Assembly (NCBI GenBank): GCA_022410635.1
Contig: JAJVDF010000256.1
Span: 895,914 to 959,913, forward strand
Reading direction: 5' to 3'
Origin: Tretioscincus oriximinensis
Taxonomy: Eukaryota > Chordata > Lepidosauria > Squamata > Gymnophthalmidae
Length of the DNA: 64,000 nt
Shown: positions 46,753 through 59,127 of the stretch, piece after piece
How positions within the stretch are numbered: the stretch's first letter is position 1
How the letters are laid out: each line of letters opens with the position of its first letter
Made by a program: the position numbers and the translations under genes
The notes under the pieces: model-generated
The model's database searches: none
The model's input: only the letters and a program-made list of their open reading frames with translations
Told to the model about the DNA's origin: nothing

Positions 46753-47981
46753 TATTCTTCTCCATCAGTTCAAAACTCCTCAACTGTGAAAGAACATTGG
46801 GTTGCATTCTCACTAGGGGAAAAAATGGGAGAGAAAGCTGTATCGCTTTGTACTGGGCATACACGGGGGAGAGCTTTTGTCATGCCTCATACACAAGACC
46901 ACAAATTGCCAGAATGGAGTTCTCCCTGAAAAGCACCGCAAGTGCAATTTTTCTTAACTCAGGCTTTTGGCTATGGTTTGGTCGTAGGGGGTGTACCGGT
47001 ACTTTTACGCAAATGCTGCTGTGCAGTGTCACTGTTCTTCAATTTCGTTCTAGGCTTTGAGGGGGCAACAGCAGTTTTTAAAGGCTTTTGTTGTTGTTGG
47101 GTTCTAGTTTTACACAAAACTGAATACCTGTATATCGATATATTTTTTTTTGTAATTATAGATTTGTGTAAAACTCAGGCACATTTAAAGAAAAAGGCAG
47201 AGTGGAATGTGGAAAGACGAGACTCCAAAAACAGATTATCCAACCGCTGCGGCTGTTAACTCCAGAAGCCAATGCGAATTTTGAAATGGAGCCAAAATGG
47301 AACTGAAAAGAAAGAAAATGGTGGAGTGAATTGAATTAAATATGCAACCATTTCTTTCATCTCCCTCCATCTGTCTCTCCCTCTCTCCTCCTCCCCCCAT
47401 CCATTTTTTCTTCTCTTCCTCCCTCATTCATTTGGATTTTTATATCACCTAGTATTGAACTCTCAGGGCAGTCAGGGGAATGTATAATGAGAGGGGGGGA
47501 AGGAACAAAATGTACATGTAATAAATTAAGAAAAGAGGGAAAGAAAAAAAAACTTGACATGCAAGGCAACTCTGGAAAATCAAAATACCAGGTACCCAGT
47601 TACTTCCCCAAAGGCCTAGGAAAGGATACATAATTTTACCTGGCATGTAAGTGAATCAAACATACATATTTGGGAAATGTCATCCAGAAGACTGTTCCAT
47701 AGTAATACACATTGCATGTGTACCTCATGTGCTGTGTGTGACTTTTTTTCTATTTTGTTTCTTCTCAGAAAAAAAAATGGATTAGAGGGTGACAGGAGGA
47801 TCAGCATTATCCAATGAACTCTGGCTGGGAGGAATGTGAACTTGTGGCCCCAGCTGAACAGGGCTTAGTGTCAATGCTTGATCACAGAATTTGATCACTG
47901 TCTGCAATGCTGTCTGAAATCTCTGACATTGAGTATTTTCCCCATGCACAAAGCATGCATGGGAATTTTGTGATGTCACAT
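46753..47981. other. Unique sequence
   Basis: No gene is recognised. 47360-47430 is CT-rich. Confidence 0.45.
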
Positions 47982-48040
47982 CCAAGGCAGGACTGGAAGT
48001 GACATCACTCCAGGCACCATTGCCAGAAGCAGAGACTGAA
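47982..48040 (+). repeat. Dispersed repeat, GGAAGTGACATCACTCCAGG type, copy 2
   Basis: Matches 31863-31920 over nearly its whole length. CACATCCAAGGCAGGACTGG begins it. Confidence 0.65.
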
Positions 48041-49218
48041 AGTGCCCTTTCTGGAAGCAGAGGCTCGCTCATTTGAGAATGAAGAATCTGCCAAAATGTA
48101 TGAGATTCTCATACAATTCCCTGCACTGTGCACATGTTTGGTGCTAAAATGCTGCCAGCCAGCTTGCTTTCCAAACAGAAAAAGGAAGCCTGAACATGTA
48201 TTGAAGGTGGTTTTCAAGCTGCCCAAATGGTCTGTTAAACTGTGATTCATATATGCATTGTACATAATGCAGATGCAAGGTTATTGACCACAGTGTTTAT
48301 TTATTTTCACTAAATTAGGATTTATTGACATAATACGTACAATGCTCCAGTACAGCTGATCAATAAAATTATTCTCTCTATGTGTATGTATGTGTGTGTG
48401 GAACCTCTCCAGTTCAAATGAGTTAGAGAAGTGAGTGTAGTGAAGTTCTGGGTTAACTAGGTTGCTAAAAACAGAGCTGTTGATAGGAAAAAAGGTGTTA
48501 TTTGGCAAGTATAACACATTGCCTTGCATTTATCTGTATTCCATTTTGATATCAGGGTACCTGTATGTTGACACAGCCTGAATCTAAGTAATGCACATTG
48601 GATGATGGGTACAGTAGTGTGGATGTAACATAGCATGATATAACAGATAATTAGAAGGTCTACTACTGATATGTAACTCCATGTTCTCCTGCTAAGTTAT
48701 TTTCTAAATTATTGCTCCTGTACAAACATTGTTTTCTTTTCTACTTCCACATTCAGCACCATTCCCCTTGAAGTGCATAATTCCACAGGGTCTGACAGAG
48801 TTAGATATCTCTCTCCTAGAGGCAGCATGGAAAATGTGTTGATAATTTGAGCAGTGGGATGAGCAAGCTCCCTTGTGTATTTCTCAGCAGTCACACATTT
48901 TGCCATTGTATTAACACTATTCAACAGAACAAGAGAGTTAAGATGTGAATTGCATGTTTCTAGCTCTCCATGGAATATAACAATGCTTTGCCAGACTCTT
49001 AGACCCTAAGAAAACACAACAAATTACAAGGTCACTCTAAGGGTGCATTTTGTCATTTACTGCCCTGAATACTTTTCTATGCCACCTTTCAAAAATAAGG
49101 TTTTTTGAACGAAATTCAGAAAATATGCAGCAATTTTAGTAACAAAGTTAACAAAATCCATCTTCATCATTATCATTTTAAAACTCAAATGAACATTAAA
49201 ATTCTTCATGCTCTAAAT
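48041..49218. other. Unique sequence
   Basis: Nothing is recognised. Confidence 0.5.
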
Positions 49219-50510
49219 AGAATCATAGAATTATAGAGTTGGAAGGGACCTCCATGGTTATCGGGTCCAACCCCCTGCTCAATGCAGGATTCATGAAACC
49301 ATCTCAGACAGATGACTGTCCAGTCTCTGTTTGAAAACTTCCAGTGAAGGTGAACTCACCACCTCCTGTGGCAAACTGTTCCACTGGTTTATTACCCTGA
49401 CTGTTAGAAAGGTTTTTTTTCTGATATCTATCTAAATCTACTCCTTTACAGTTTCATCTCATTGTTTCTAGTCCTTACATGTGTCAGCGAGAACAATGCT
49501 GATCCCTCCGCTCTGTGGCAGCCCTTCACATATTTGTAGACAGCTATCAGGTCTCCTCTAAGTCTTCTCTTTTGCAGACTAAACATCCCCAGATCCTTTA
49601 ACCATTCCTCCTGGGACATGGCTTCCAGACCACACACCATCCTTGCAACTCTCTTCTGGACTTGCTCTAGTTTATCAATGTCCTTTTTAAAATTGCCCCC
49701 CCCCCCCCCCCCAGAACTGAATATAGTTTTCCAAGTGTGGTCATACTAAAGTACTGTGCATAGGAATAATTGCTTCATGTGATCAAGATTCCATGCTTCT
49801 CTTAATACACCCCAGGATGGTGTTTGTCTTTTTTTGCAGCTGCTTCACACTGTTGACTCATGTTTACGCAGTAATCTACCAATACACCAAGGTCCTTTTC
49901 ACCTGTGGTGCTGTTCAGATATATTCATCCCATTCTATGTGTGCTGTTTTCATTTATTTATTTTTTGCCCAGATGTAGGATCGTGCATTTCTCTCTATTA
50001 ACTATTCTGTTAGTTTCAGTGCATTGTTCCAACTTGTCTAGTTCTTTTTTTAATCCTTTCTCTATCTTATTTAGTATTAGCAACACCGCCTAGCTTTGTG
50101 TCATCAGCAAATTTTATATGTTTTCCTTCAATTCCCTCATCTAGGTCATTTATAAATATGTTAAATAGCATTGGGCCCAGGACAGACCCTTGTGGTACTC
50201 CATTTGAAACATTCTTCCAATTTGATGTGCAACCATTTATTACCACTCTCTGAGTACGATCACTAAGCCAGTTTTGAATCCATCTAACTGTTGTTTTGTC
50301 AATCCTATACTTGACATTTTTTCAACAAGGATGGAATGAGATACTTTGTCAAATGCTTTACTGAAATCAAGATATACCACATCTACTGCATTTCCCTGAT
50401 CAACCTATTTGGTGATTATATCATAGAGAGAAATTAGATTAGTCTGGCATGACCTGTTTGTTACAAGTCCATGTTGGCTCTGGTTAATTACCGCATTCTT
50501 GTACAAGTGT
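49219..50510 (-). mobile_element. CR1 LINE, minus strand, 1.3 kb
   Basis: A reverse CR1 copy. The 3' end lies at the left (AATCATAGAATTATAGAGTT, then GGAAGGGACCTCC). Going right, the minus strand reads the C-terminal RRLRGDLIAVYKYVKG block, [10 protein letters not shown] near 50165-50200, FADD at 50100-50111, and the upstream YLDFSKAFDKV region near 50340-50380. A poly-C run of 18 bases at 49697-49714 interrupts it. Frame breaks are many. It is 5'-truncated. Confidence 0.93.
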
Positions 50511-51369
50511 TGGCATATATGCTGCTTTATAACTTGTTCACTTTCATCATATACAAGCACTCACAAGATCTCAAACCCATAAGATATGGGGACATGAAAA
50601 AACAGAACTCTTCAGCCATGTTTTTGAAGCTTGGTGTTATCCTTCCAGGGAGAAAGAGAGGCAAAAAGGGTTTATTTGAAATAAAATCTATATTATTCTA
50701 TGTATTTTAATTTGTATTGCTGAGACTCATTCACTGGGACCCTTGGGTAATGAATGGAGTATAAACTGTGAAATAAATACAAGATAAAACAAACAAAGAA
50801 GATTGTTCTTTTCCCCATTTGGTTTACACCCCCCTCTGTGAGTGCATTATTGGTCCACTGTACGTATTCATTTTCATTGGGAGAATTACTGAGCTTTTTT
50901 TTTCTCCTTCAGTTATTTATATTTCTACTATCCTTGCACTTTCCTCAAATGTATGGAAGCTTCTCTCTTGGGTATATGTGGCCTTGTTTTGGAAAGATAA
51001 ACAACTTTGTTCAAAGCCTGAATACAGAGCTGTCAAACATCCGTTGCTGCTAGTAGAACAGAGGTCAAGTGGGATCAGAAGTCAGAATAGGCGATGATTG
51101 TAGAGAGTTCTATTCAAGGAAACCTGAAAATTGACCTCACTGAATTCAGTGGATTATTCACACGCCAGACAACGCCGAACTGACAAGGCATTAAGGTGAA
51201 AATAAAAGTGAACTCACGCACTGAATTTCTTCCATTGTTGGGATGCTATCCATATTGTCTTCATGGAACTGCTGCCTCTGTCTGTATTGTCAAAGGTATG
51301 TTTTTTTCCCCAGTAGTAAAATAAGATTGTGAAATTCAAAGAGTAAGAAAGGTTGAAGATAAAATCAAT
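50511..51369. other. Unique sequence
   Basis: No gene or repeat is recognised. Confidence 0.45.
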
Positions 51370-51640
51370 ATTAAAAGAATAAACCCTGACTGTTCATTAG
51401 ATGGACTAATATTGAAGTTGAAGCTTAAACACTCTGGACACACAATGAAAAGGCAGAATTAATTGCAAGAAGTCTTGATGCTTGGGAAGATTGAAGGCAA
51501 AAGGAGAAAGGAGTGGATGAGGATCAGATGGATTGATGGAGCAGTAAAGTTTGTGAGCAGGTACAGGACAGAAGGATCAGGCACACTGTGGTCCATGGTC
51601 ACATTAAGAAAGGGCTGAATCACAAATCAATGAGATCTTG
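51370..51640 (+). mobile_element. RTE-BovB LINE 3' fragment
   Basis: The plus strand reads SGHTMKRQN, then VLMLGKIEGKRRKEWMRIRW and IDGAV, the characteristic C-terminal block of RTE/BovB ORF2. It then continues into decayed GTLWSMVT-like text in place of the usual VHGVTKS. Short and dead. Confidence 0.85.
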
Positions 51641-52704
51641 CTGTACATGTGTTGTTCCGTCTTTAACACACCATAAGTGTTGAGAAGTTCAGAAATTGTT
51701 GAAAAAATTCCACCATGTTTCTGAGAAATTCTTGTTGCCTTGAGAATATTTCTTTCTCAAAGATTCTTTGTATAAGAAGGTGGCATTCAGTATTGCCACT
51801 GCTCCAGAGAAACACAATCAATGGCTGGCCACTGTGAAAACAGACTATTGGACGAGATGCACCATGGAATTGAAATAGTAGGACACATATTATATCCTGT
51901 AATCATTGCTTTATCATAAAACAATTTTTGTTATTTTATATTCCATTCCATGTAGATGATGAGATATGAACTGTTGACTCCAGATTATTGGATTCCCCAA
52001 ACCCAGGTTTTTGCACCCCAAGGATAGTGTAAAAAGACACAAAGAACTGCAATCAGATGAGTATGACATTGTGTGAGGAGGGGAGGGAGTGGGAAACTGA
52101 AAAAGGTGAGATCAGGGAAGAACAACTCTAGACTTAATAATTTTTTATAAGGAAACAAGGAAATTAATGGAGACTTACTTTCATAATTGAAGTCCTGACT
52201 TTTTTTTTGTGCCTTGCTAGACAAATATTAGTGACTATCTGCCCAATGAACCATTTTAAAAAAAAACTTAGGGGCAGAAGTATAAAATATATATTTAACA
52301 TGGTACTTCAAAGTCTATTGTGATGTCCATAGTTCAACTCTTTGTATCTACCTTCCCTATTCCGCTTTTAATAAAAGTGGATTACCTTGATGTAGTTTCA
52401 ACACCACCAATTTTTATGTAACAGGGTGATCCACTGCAGAAGTGTACTATAGTCACCTGCCATCTGAGTTCCATTCTGCTATACTGAATGAGGCAACAGG
52501 ATTCCCTGCATTGTCTTTCACCCTTTGCCCCATCATGAAAACATGCAGGGATGTTCTCTGCTTGAATGCTGTTTGTCTTGCTTGAAAGCAGCTATGAAGT
52601 TTGCAGCATTCTCCAATAGAAATTATAATAAGTAAATATCCAAAGATAAGTGTGTTAAACCTACAGGCTTATTGCATCCATTCCCATGAGCACATTAGTC
52701 TGTA
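51641..52704. other. Unique sequence
   Basis: Nothing is recognised. Confidence 0.5.
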
Positions 52705-52790
52705 ACATTTGAGGAAGCAGACCTGTCTCCAAAAGTACATGCTATCAATCTTATTATTGGTGCTGTCTTAGGTGCTACAAGATTCCTTGC
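52705..52790 (+). repeat. Dispersed repeat fragment, second copy
   Basis: TGAGGAAGCAGACCTGTCTC, then CAAAAGTACATGCTATCAAT and TTAGGTGCTACAAGATTCCT correspond in order to 5380-5465. Confidence 0.45.
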
Positions 52791-52884
52791 TAGGCAATCT
52801 ATGTGCAAACACATCACGGCTAACTTGGAGTTAGCAGCATTACAACACATAGAGGAGATTAATGTGCAGATGTTAAGAACAAGT

Positions 52885-53163
52885 CTTTTAATGGAGAGAC
52901 CAATCATTTTAGGCCCATGTGTCTGCCATGGAGAGGGATAAGCATCCTCTACAGGCATTAGCTTCAGCCAACCTAGCTGTTCAAAAGTGAGCAATCGCAA
53001 GTAGATGAATAGGGATCATCATCTCAATGTGATGGGGAACACAGAATGTAAGCTTGTAAACCACTTTGAATATCTTCAGGAAAAAAAGCAGGTGACATTT
53101 TCTTTTTCCTCTTCTTTCTCCTCCTCTTCTTCCTCTCCTTCCTCTCCTTCCTCTTCCTGTACT
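52885..53163 (+). mobile_element. tRNA-derived SINE, family A, copy 8 (highly diverged)
   Basis: Body words survive in order: AAGCATCCTCTACAGGCATT, GCCAACCTAGCTGTTCAAAA, AGTAGATGAATAGGGATCAT, and TTGTAAACCACTTTGAATAT. The tail is a TTC/TCC run at 53100-53158. The head is barely recognisable. Clearly the oldest copy. Confidence 0.75.
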
Positions 53164-53829
53164 ACTAATGGTGATGATGATGCATTTTAGGGAACTCTTA
53201 TCTGATGTGTAGAAGTATTATTCCCATGTAAACAGTATGAAATAGTAAGCTCTCTAAAATGCATTATTAAACCTGTAGAAATAGGGTCTTAATTTGATCA
53301 AGCATTAAAATCAGTCCTGTAAAAATGAATCAAAAGTTGACTGTAAAATGTATTGATATATATTTGTTTACAGGAATATAAGAATCATTTTTATGAGAAG
53401 AGAGGAGCTTTTAACTAGCAACACTGTGTATAAATTGTTAACTGTTTATGTACAACATTTTCTCCATCACTTTTGTGTTCTTTGTGGCACTGTCAACAAG
53501 TAGGTTTCCTATCTATTGACATTTGGGAGGAGTGTGGGGAGGAGCTAGAAAGCACTAAAGCAACCATCATCAAAAGAGAGGCAATTTTGGCATACTTAGA
53601 TCAGGTGTTATTGGGAAAAAATTCACTTCAGAACTGATTTTTAAAAATATATTTTAGTTTCTGGATCCCTATAATAGGAAGTGAGGAACATTGCAAGAAG
53701 AAAAAGCAGCTTAGAAGCCATTTATTAAATTGCAACCTCAATTTTAAGCCAGACATATTTTGAGTTATTATGATACACATATTTGTCAAACATTCCTCCT
53801 GGCTGGTTGAAAAGGATTTATATTTGATT
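53164..53829. other. Unique sequence
   Basis: Nothing is recognised. Confidence 0.5.
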
Positions 53830-54120
53830 TCAAAGATGATGCATTATCGAGATGGTTGCTAGTATCCTGCCTTTGGCTGTGCTGAACTGCAGTGCAATCA
53901 TAGCTGGGTTTGGCTCAATTAGTAGGTGCAATTAGACAGGTCTTTTTAAAGTTGCCTCCTTATAGTGTCCTATCCCCAGATGCAGAAAAACAGTTGTTTG
54001 ACTACACAGCTGATACTGTAGCCTATGTTTGCCTTCAAGTCCAGTAACAATTATCTTGACTATGGATGCTACCCACTGACACCTTGCCTTGAAGCAAAGC
54101 ATCTTTTCTTTTTTAATTTA
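53830..54120. promoter_or_regulatory. Possible conserved noncoding element
   Basis: Repeat-free, with AAAGATGATGCATTATCGAG and GCTCAATTAGTAGGTGCAAT. Texture suggests constraint, untested. Confidence 0.25.
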
Positions 54121-54139
54121 TGTCATATCATTTTCAGAC

Positions 54140-54185
54140 AATAGTACTCAGATGATAGATAGATGGATAGATGGATGGAATGATA
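54140..54185 (+). repeat. Short GATA/GATG microsatellite
   Basis: GATAGATAGATGGATAGATG and a few more units. Confidence 0.85.
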
Positions 54186-54599
54186 GAAAGAGCAAATGAG
54201 CAAAGAATTTACATAGAGGTTCTTAGCTCTATTGTCTAATAAGACAATTTGCAAATGTGTTTTATATATATGTCAACTACAATGTAACCCTACGGTGTTG
54301 ATCTACAAAGAAAAAAATGCACTAAATTCTAATGAACAGTGAACCAGCATATTTCTTTAATGTCACAAAACATTTAATGTTTTAAATTGATAGTGTTTCA
54401 ATTTAAGAAATACTATATAATTATATCATAAAATGCCGTCAGCATTTTTCCCCACTCATAGTTTTTCTGAGTAGCTGGACAGAAACTACTATTGATTTGA
54501 TTCCCTCCCCCCGTTTTTCCTCCTTACCTCAGATGTTCCTTTTCTCTGCCTTCTCTTCTCCAGCTCCACTCAGAATATCTAATTAATTATACTAACACC

Positions 54600-55300
54600 A
54601 GTGCTCTGACAGCGTATGTGATGGCTCTTCCTTGAAGGTGCTGTTTAGTGTTTGCTATTTTCTTTTTACCTTCAAAATAGCTTTCAATTAGGCACAGAAT
54701 ATTTATCAAGCTACTAGCATCCCATATTGTTTGTAATTATGACTCACACTGTGATGCGGTAAATTAAGAAACTTGCAATTAAGAAGGGCCTTAATATATT
54801 TGAGGGCTTGAGAGAGCAGATCAATAAGTTATACATGCAGGTGAAGGAGTGCCGTGGGAAGCTAATCTTTCACTCTTTATAAAGCCCATGCTAGCTTCAT
54901 TTCTGGTTTTATTTGTGTGGGGTGTAAGGCCATGTTNCTACTATAGCAGTGTGTGAATTGGAACAAATGATTTTGAACAATAGGTTTCTGAACTGCAGCA
55001 ACTCAAACTGAAAGTTCTATTTTCGTACCAGCTACTGTTGCAACCTTCAATATGAAAGGTCTCTAACAGGTGAAGAATGAAGATTTAGCAATCACTCTCA
55101 TGCTACCCGCTTTAATGAAATATAATTAATGGCCTGGCAGAGAAATTAAACTGTGTGAGGCAAATTGTTTGACCGAGACCGGAGAACAGGCCTTAAATTC
55201 TCCTTAATCCATCCAATTCTGTATAATCCCAATGCAAATGATCTTCTAAGGAAGAGCAAATTAAAGCAATAGAAAGGAAGTGCACCAAGGTGTTAACTCT
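54600..55300. promoter_or_regulatory. Strongest conserved-noncoding candidate block
   Basis: About 700 bases without any repeat, split by an undetermined base at 54937. It is full of developmental-type motifs: GGTAAATTAAGAAACTTGCA, AATTAAGAAGGGCC, AATATAATTAATGGCCTGGC, AGAAATTAAACTGTG and CAATGCAAATGATC (octamer-like). GACCGAGACCGG near 55170 keeps CpGs that would normally decay. No open frame crosses it. Conservation is inferred, not shown. Confidence 0.4.
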
Positions 55301-56154
55301 TGGTGGTGCCTACTAGAAGTCTATTTATGTCTGTCCATTTACAGTAAACTGTATTGCTTTTATTTCTCTTCAAAGTCAATTGTTTCCTTTGCTTTCCATG
55401 TTATTTAATTTCAAGCTGTACGCTTTTGTTGCTTTTTGCCTTTCCAATGGTTTTATTAACATAACATTTAAGCTGTATTCCCAGCATGAACCAACCATCT
55501 TTTCTAGCCATAGAGTATCTGGGGACTGGGATCCTGGCACACTCATTCAGCCTAGATAATCATTGGAAGCAAACAGACTGCTCACAGAGAATTTTACTTC
55601 AGTTGCAGCAAGAGAGCATATAGGGAAAGGCCTGGGGCAACTATTGCTAAGCTGGAAAAATGAATTAGACACACTCTTAAATGGAATGTGAAAACATTAC
55701 ATTCATTCAGCAAGGAAGGAGAAAAGGTTAGAGCAAGAGGCTCTTTATTACTCCTGTCTGAGAAAGTGAAAAACACATTTGTGAATATATTACCCATTCT
55801 TATGATCTGAAGGTTGTCCTTCAGCTAAATTATCCCTGGTGCTAGTGTAGCTCTCAGAAACTTTGCTGAGGAGAAAGTTCAACTGACTTTTAGATAAGGT
55901 TCAATGGTTGTTATCTTTTGTGTATGGCACCTAACAAGTCAATCCTACACTCATTTAGTGGAAAGTCCTTGGAACTTACTGTCTGGATTATATACTTAAA
56001 CTACACTCAAAATTTCCATCCATATGCTGGTGTAAACTAGCCTTTTCTGTTTGTCAGTGAGTGATAAAATAAAGTTCTCATATGCAGCACCTCTTGCCCA
56101 GGGTCTCCTACAGTCTGTTCTAACAGATGCATGTCAGGCTCCTATTCAAGAATA
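55301..56154. other. Unique sequence
   Basis: Nothing is recognised. Confidence 0.5.
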
Positions 56155-56354
56155 CAGGGTGCTTCAAAAAATGTATACACACTTTGAACTTCCATACGAT
56201 ATACAGAATCAGTGATGACTCGTACTCATTTGTTATTTACGTTTTATTTACATTGGACTTTAAGGTTTCTAATTTCTTGAAATTTAACTTTGTAGAACAG
56301 TAAATAATTTTTCTATGGAAGTTCACAGTGTGTATTCATTTTTGAAGCACCCTG
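56155..56354. mobile_element. mariner-like MITE, copy 2, left arm altered
   Basis: Same ends as 6405-6627, flanked by TA. The right half matches closely. The inner left arm is replaced by an unrelated stretch (CGATATACAGAATCAGTGAT and the following bases), so this copy no longer forms the long hairpin. Confidence 0.9.
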
Positions 56355-57204
56355 TATATCCCAAAACATGGTCCAGTGTAGGGAGGATCTGAATATTAAT
56401 AAACATTGCATTGAATGGGTTTTAAAAATATCCTGTTGATGTGAATTAAACACATTCATATTTGGTAATGAAGAAGCATGTTTTACTTCTCTACTCATCT
56501 TTGTTTAGTTTCCCCATTCTGGACAGTGAAATGATCTTATGTCACAGCTATTTTATTAAGCTATTATTGTTAATACAAAGGCTGGGTGGCCCATCATTCA
56601 TATTACTGATCTAGGAGTACAGCAGTACAATGAGATAGGTGACACCAAACAATGGAGAACACAACATTTTAGCTGTTCTTCCCACCGAATAAGCAACTAG
56701 ATCTTAATACTATTCAACAGTCAGTGACCTTCCAATCAATTCCTAAACCCTAGTACAGCATCATGTTTCCTTACCCTTGGTGCTGTATGTCAACCCCTAA
56801 ATTAGCCTTTCACCTCTCTCGCTTCTAGGCTCTAGGCACCTTTCTTCCTGTCTTTGTCCTTCTCAGGGCTGGCAGTCTTCTGGCTATCTCTTACTTCCTG
56901 ACCATCTAGTCAGTGCCTGCTAGTACCGTACTGTCACAGCATTTCCTTTCCCCAGCCATGCCTTCCTCCTCAGCATTCCATAGCTAAGGATGCCCATAAG
57001 CCTTTGGGTCCAAATGTTTGGCTATGCACTTATGGATTAAAGATTCAAGTATTAACGTGATGGTTTTCAATACAAAAACAGAAACATAGATTTGTTCCCA
57101 GTTATCAATTTTGAGAGGTTTATTAATAGAAATGAAATTTACCATATCAAATCAAAAATAAATCCAGTTGTATTCAGTGCTGCGCAGAATAGGGATAATA
57201 GGGT
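56355..57204. other. Unique sequence
   Basis: Nothing is recognised. Confidence 0.5.
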
Positions 57205-57387
57205 AGGGTTCCCAGTAAATCCAGACTAGAGCTTTACAGCTTTAATGGTTTTAGAAGAGAGAACACTTTACCAGGTGTAGCTTACAGTATAACACCTGCA
57301 GTACAATGTGTGTGTGTGTGTGTGGTGTGTCACTTTTCACACCCTTTTAAAGGTGCAAATCTCTACTCTAGATTTTATCTGGTACCT
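57205..57387. mobile_element. Foldback element, GCTTTAATGG type
   Basis: Left arm AGGGTTCCCAGTAAATCCAG, then GCTTTACAGCTTTAATGG, pairs with right arm CCTTTTAAAGG...GATTTTATCTGGTACCT. The loop holds CAGGTGT...ACACCTG and a TG run (57307-57324). Related to 61345-61490. Confidence 0.65.
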
Positions 57388-57537
57388 CAAGATTAGGGTG
57401 GAAGGCTAAATTGTTATGACTATTAACATTCAATCCCTTCTAAAGACTTGTGTGTTTCTTTAAAGAAAGGCAACAAACCCATCACACATGCGACATGATT
57501 TGCATTTACTTGTCTTCATCCATTTTATCCACTGTCT

Positions 57538-57852
57538 TAATCTGCATCCACACGTAGGGCTAAAACCCACTTCCACAGTGATTGCATGTGATTGGCTGTG
57601 CGCAGCCTTCCCTCTGTCTGGCCTTTCTTTGCAGGGCTCTATGCTGATTGGCAGAGCAGGCAACATTTAAGATAGCAGCAGATTTTCAGCGCACTGCACC
57701 ATGAAAGCTGCAATATCAGCTCCTCAGTAAATCTACTGCAAGGCAGAGTTAGGGTTAGGATTAGGGTCACTGACAAACCACCATTATGTCTGTAGGAGCC
57801 ACCGGGATGACGTTCCTATGCAGACCAGTATGCCATGTAGATGCAGCCTTAG
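57538..57852. mobile_element. Possible inverted-repeat element with short telomere-like tract
   Basis: TTAATCTGCATCCACACG at the left pairs with CATGTAGATGCAGCCTTAG at the right, an end type seen in reptilian MITEs. Inside, 57749-57766 reads TTAGGG TTAGGA TTAGGG. Confidence 0.4.
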
Positions 57853-59127
57853 TTTCTGTTTGTAAAGCCTCAGTAATCCATCCCATAGTCTGTGCAAACA
57901 GAGCCTAAGACAGAACAAGCTAATTGACTTCTACTAAAATGGATTAAATTAGGTAAATGCAAATCAGGACTCACCCTCTTGTTGCTGATACTAAATAAAG
58001 CTCAATTCCTTTGTAAGGATAATAAAAGTTATGGAACTGATATGTTCTTGGCTTCTCTGTTTAATTTCCAGGAAAAATTTGGTGAAAAATGCTTAGCTAT
58101 CTGGCTGCAGTTTTGACCCTCAATGACATGGACCAAGCAGACTTTGTGTCAAGATGAGACTCCTTTGACCAAAAGAGTAGATAGAATGGCAAGAATATCT
58201 GCATGAAATTAATTGGTAATGTTTTTACAAGAATGAATTGCTTGAAAGACTTATGTCTCATTAGGCTTGTGAACATGAAATAGATTCTATATTTAAATTT
58301 GTTCTTGGTCTTTTCCTATAGCAGAAACTCATCTTGAGCCTTTCTGCACTTTTCATTGTTCCTTACCAGTGTACAAAGGATCTCTCTTCTGTAAGTTATC
58401 ATAGTAAATGGGAGACTCTATCCTCTAATAATAATATACCTTCTCCACAAGCTGTAATATTATCCAGATCAGGACCTCAATATTAAGGCCTACCAATAAA
58501 CTAGCCAATGCTAATCCACAACAGAAGTGTGGAGAAGATGCATGCTTCTGTGTTCAGCTTCCACCCATTTCGGTAACATGTCTTATCAGACCACTGAAAT
58601 ACATCCCTCTGGAAGTTCTAGACTTCGTGTTCAGGCTTAAACCAGTATGAGGACTGGACTGGAACACCATCACTGTGTGGACAGCATTATGATAGCTCAG
58701 AGCAACTTATGCTGACCTTGGAATGACAGGAGCCACTGCTCCATGGCTCCAAATTTAAAAAACAAAAAAACCCAAATAAGAAAATCAAAGAAAGAAAGTT
58801 TATTTTATCCTTATAATTATATTCTATCATTTATATTTGTGAAACAGTTATTATGTCTAGGTGGGAAAATAGATGCTAAAATGCTAACATGATAGCATCT
58901 TGCACATTTTTTCTACTGGACTTTGATATCAAATGATTTTCTCCAGCCACACTTTGGGCACAGTATTCCTGCTTCAAGCTCATGCTCATGGATCAGAAAG
59001 AATGGACATTCTAGTGCAGGCTCCAATTGGGCAAGAGGGGAATGGGCTGAGAAGATTTAGGTTACAATCTCTACTGTCTGTTATTCCAGAATGTTTGCTG
59101 TTATGTTAAGATTGTAAGCAATCCACC
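57853..59127. other. Unique sequence
   Basis: No gene or repeat is recognised. Confidence 0.5.
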
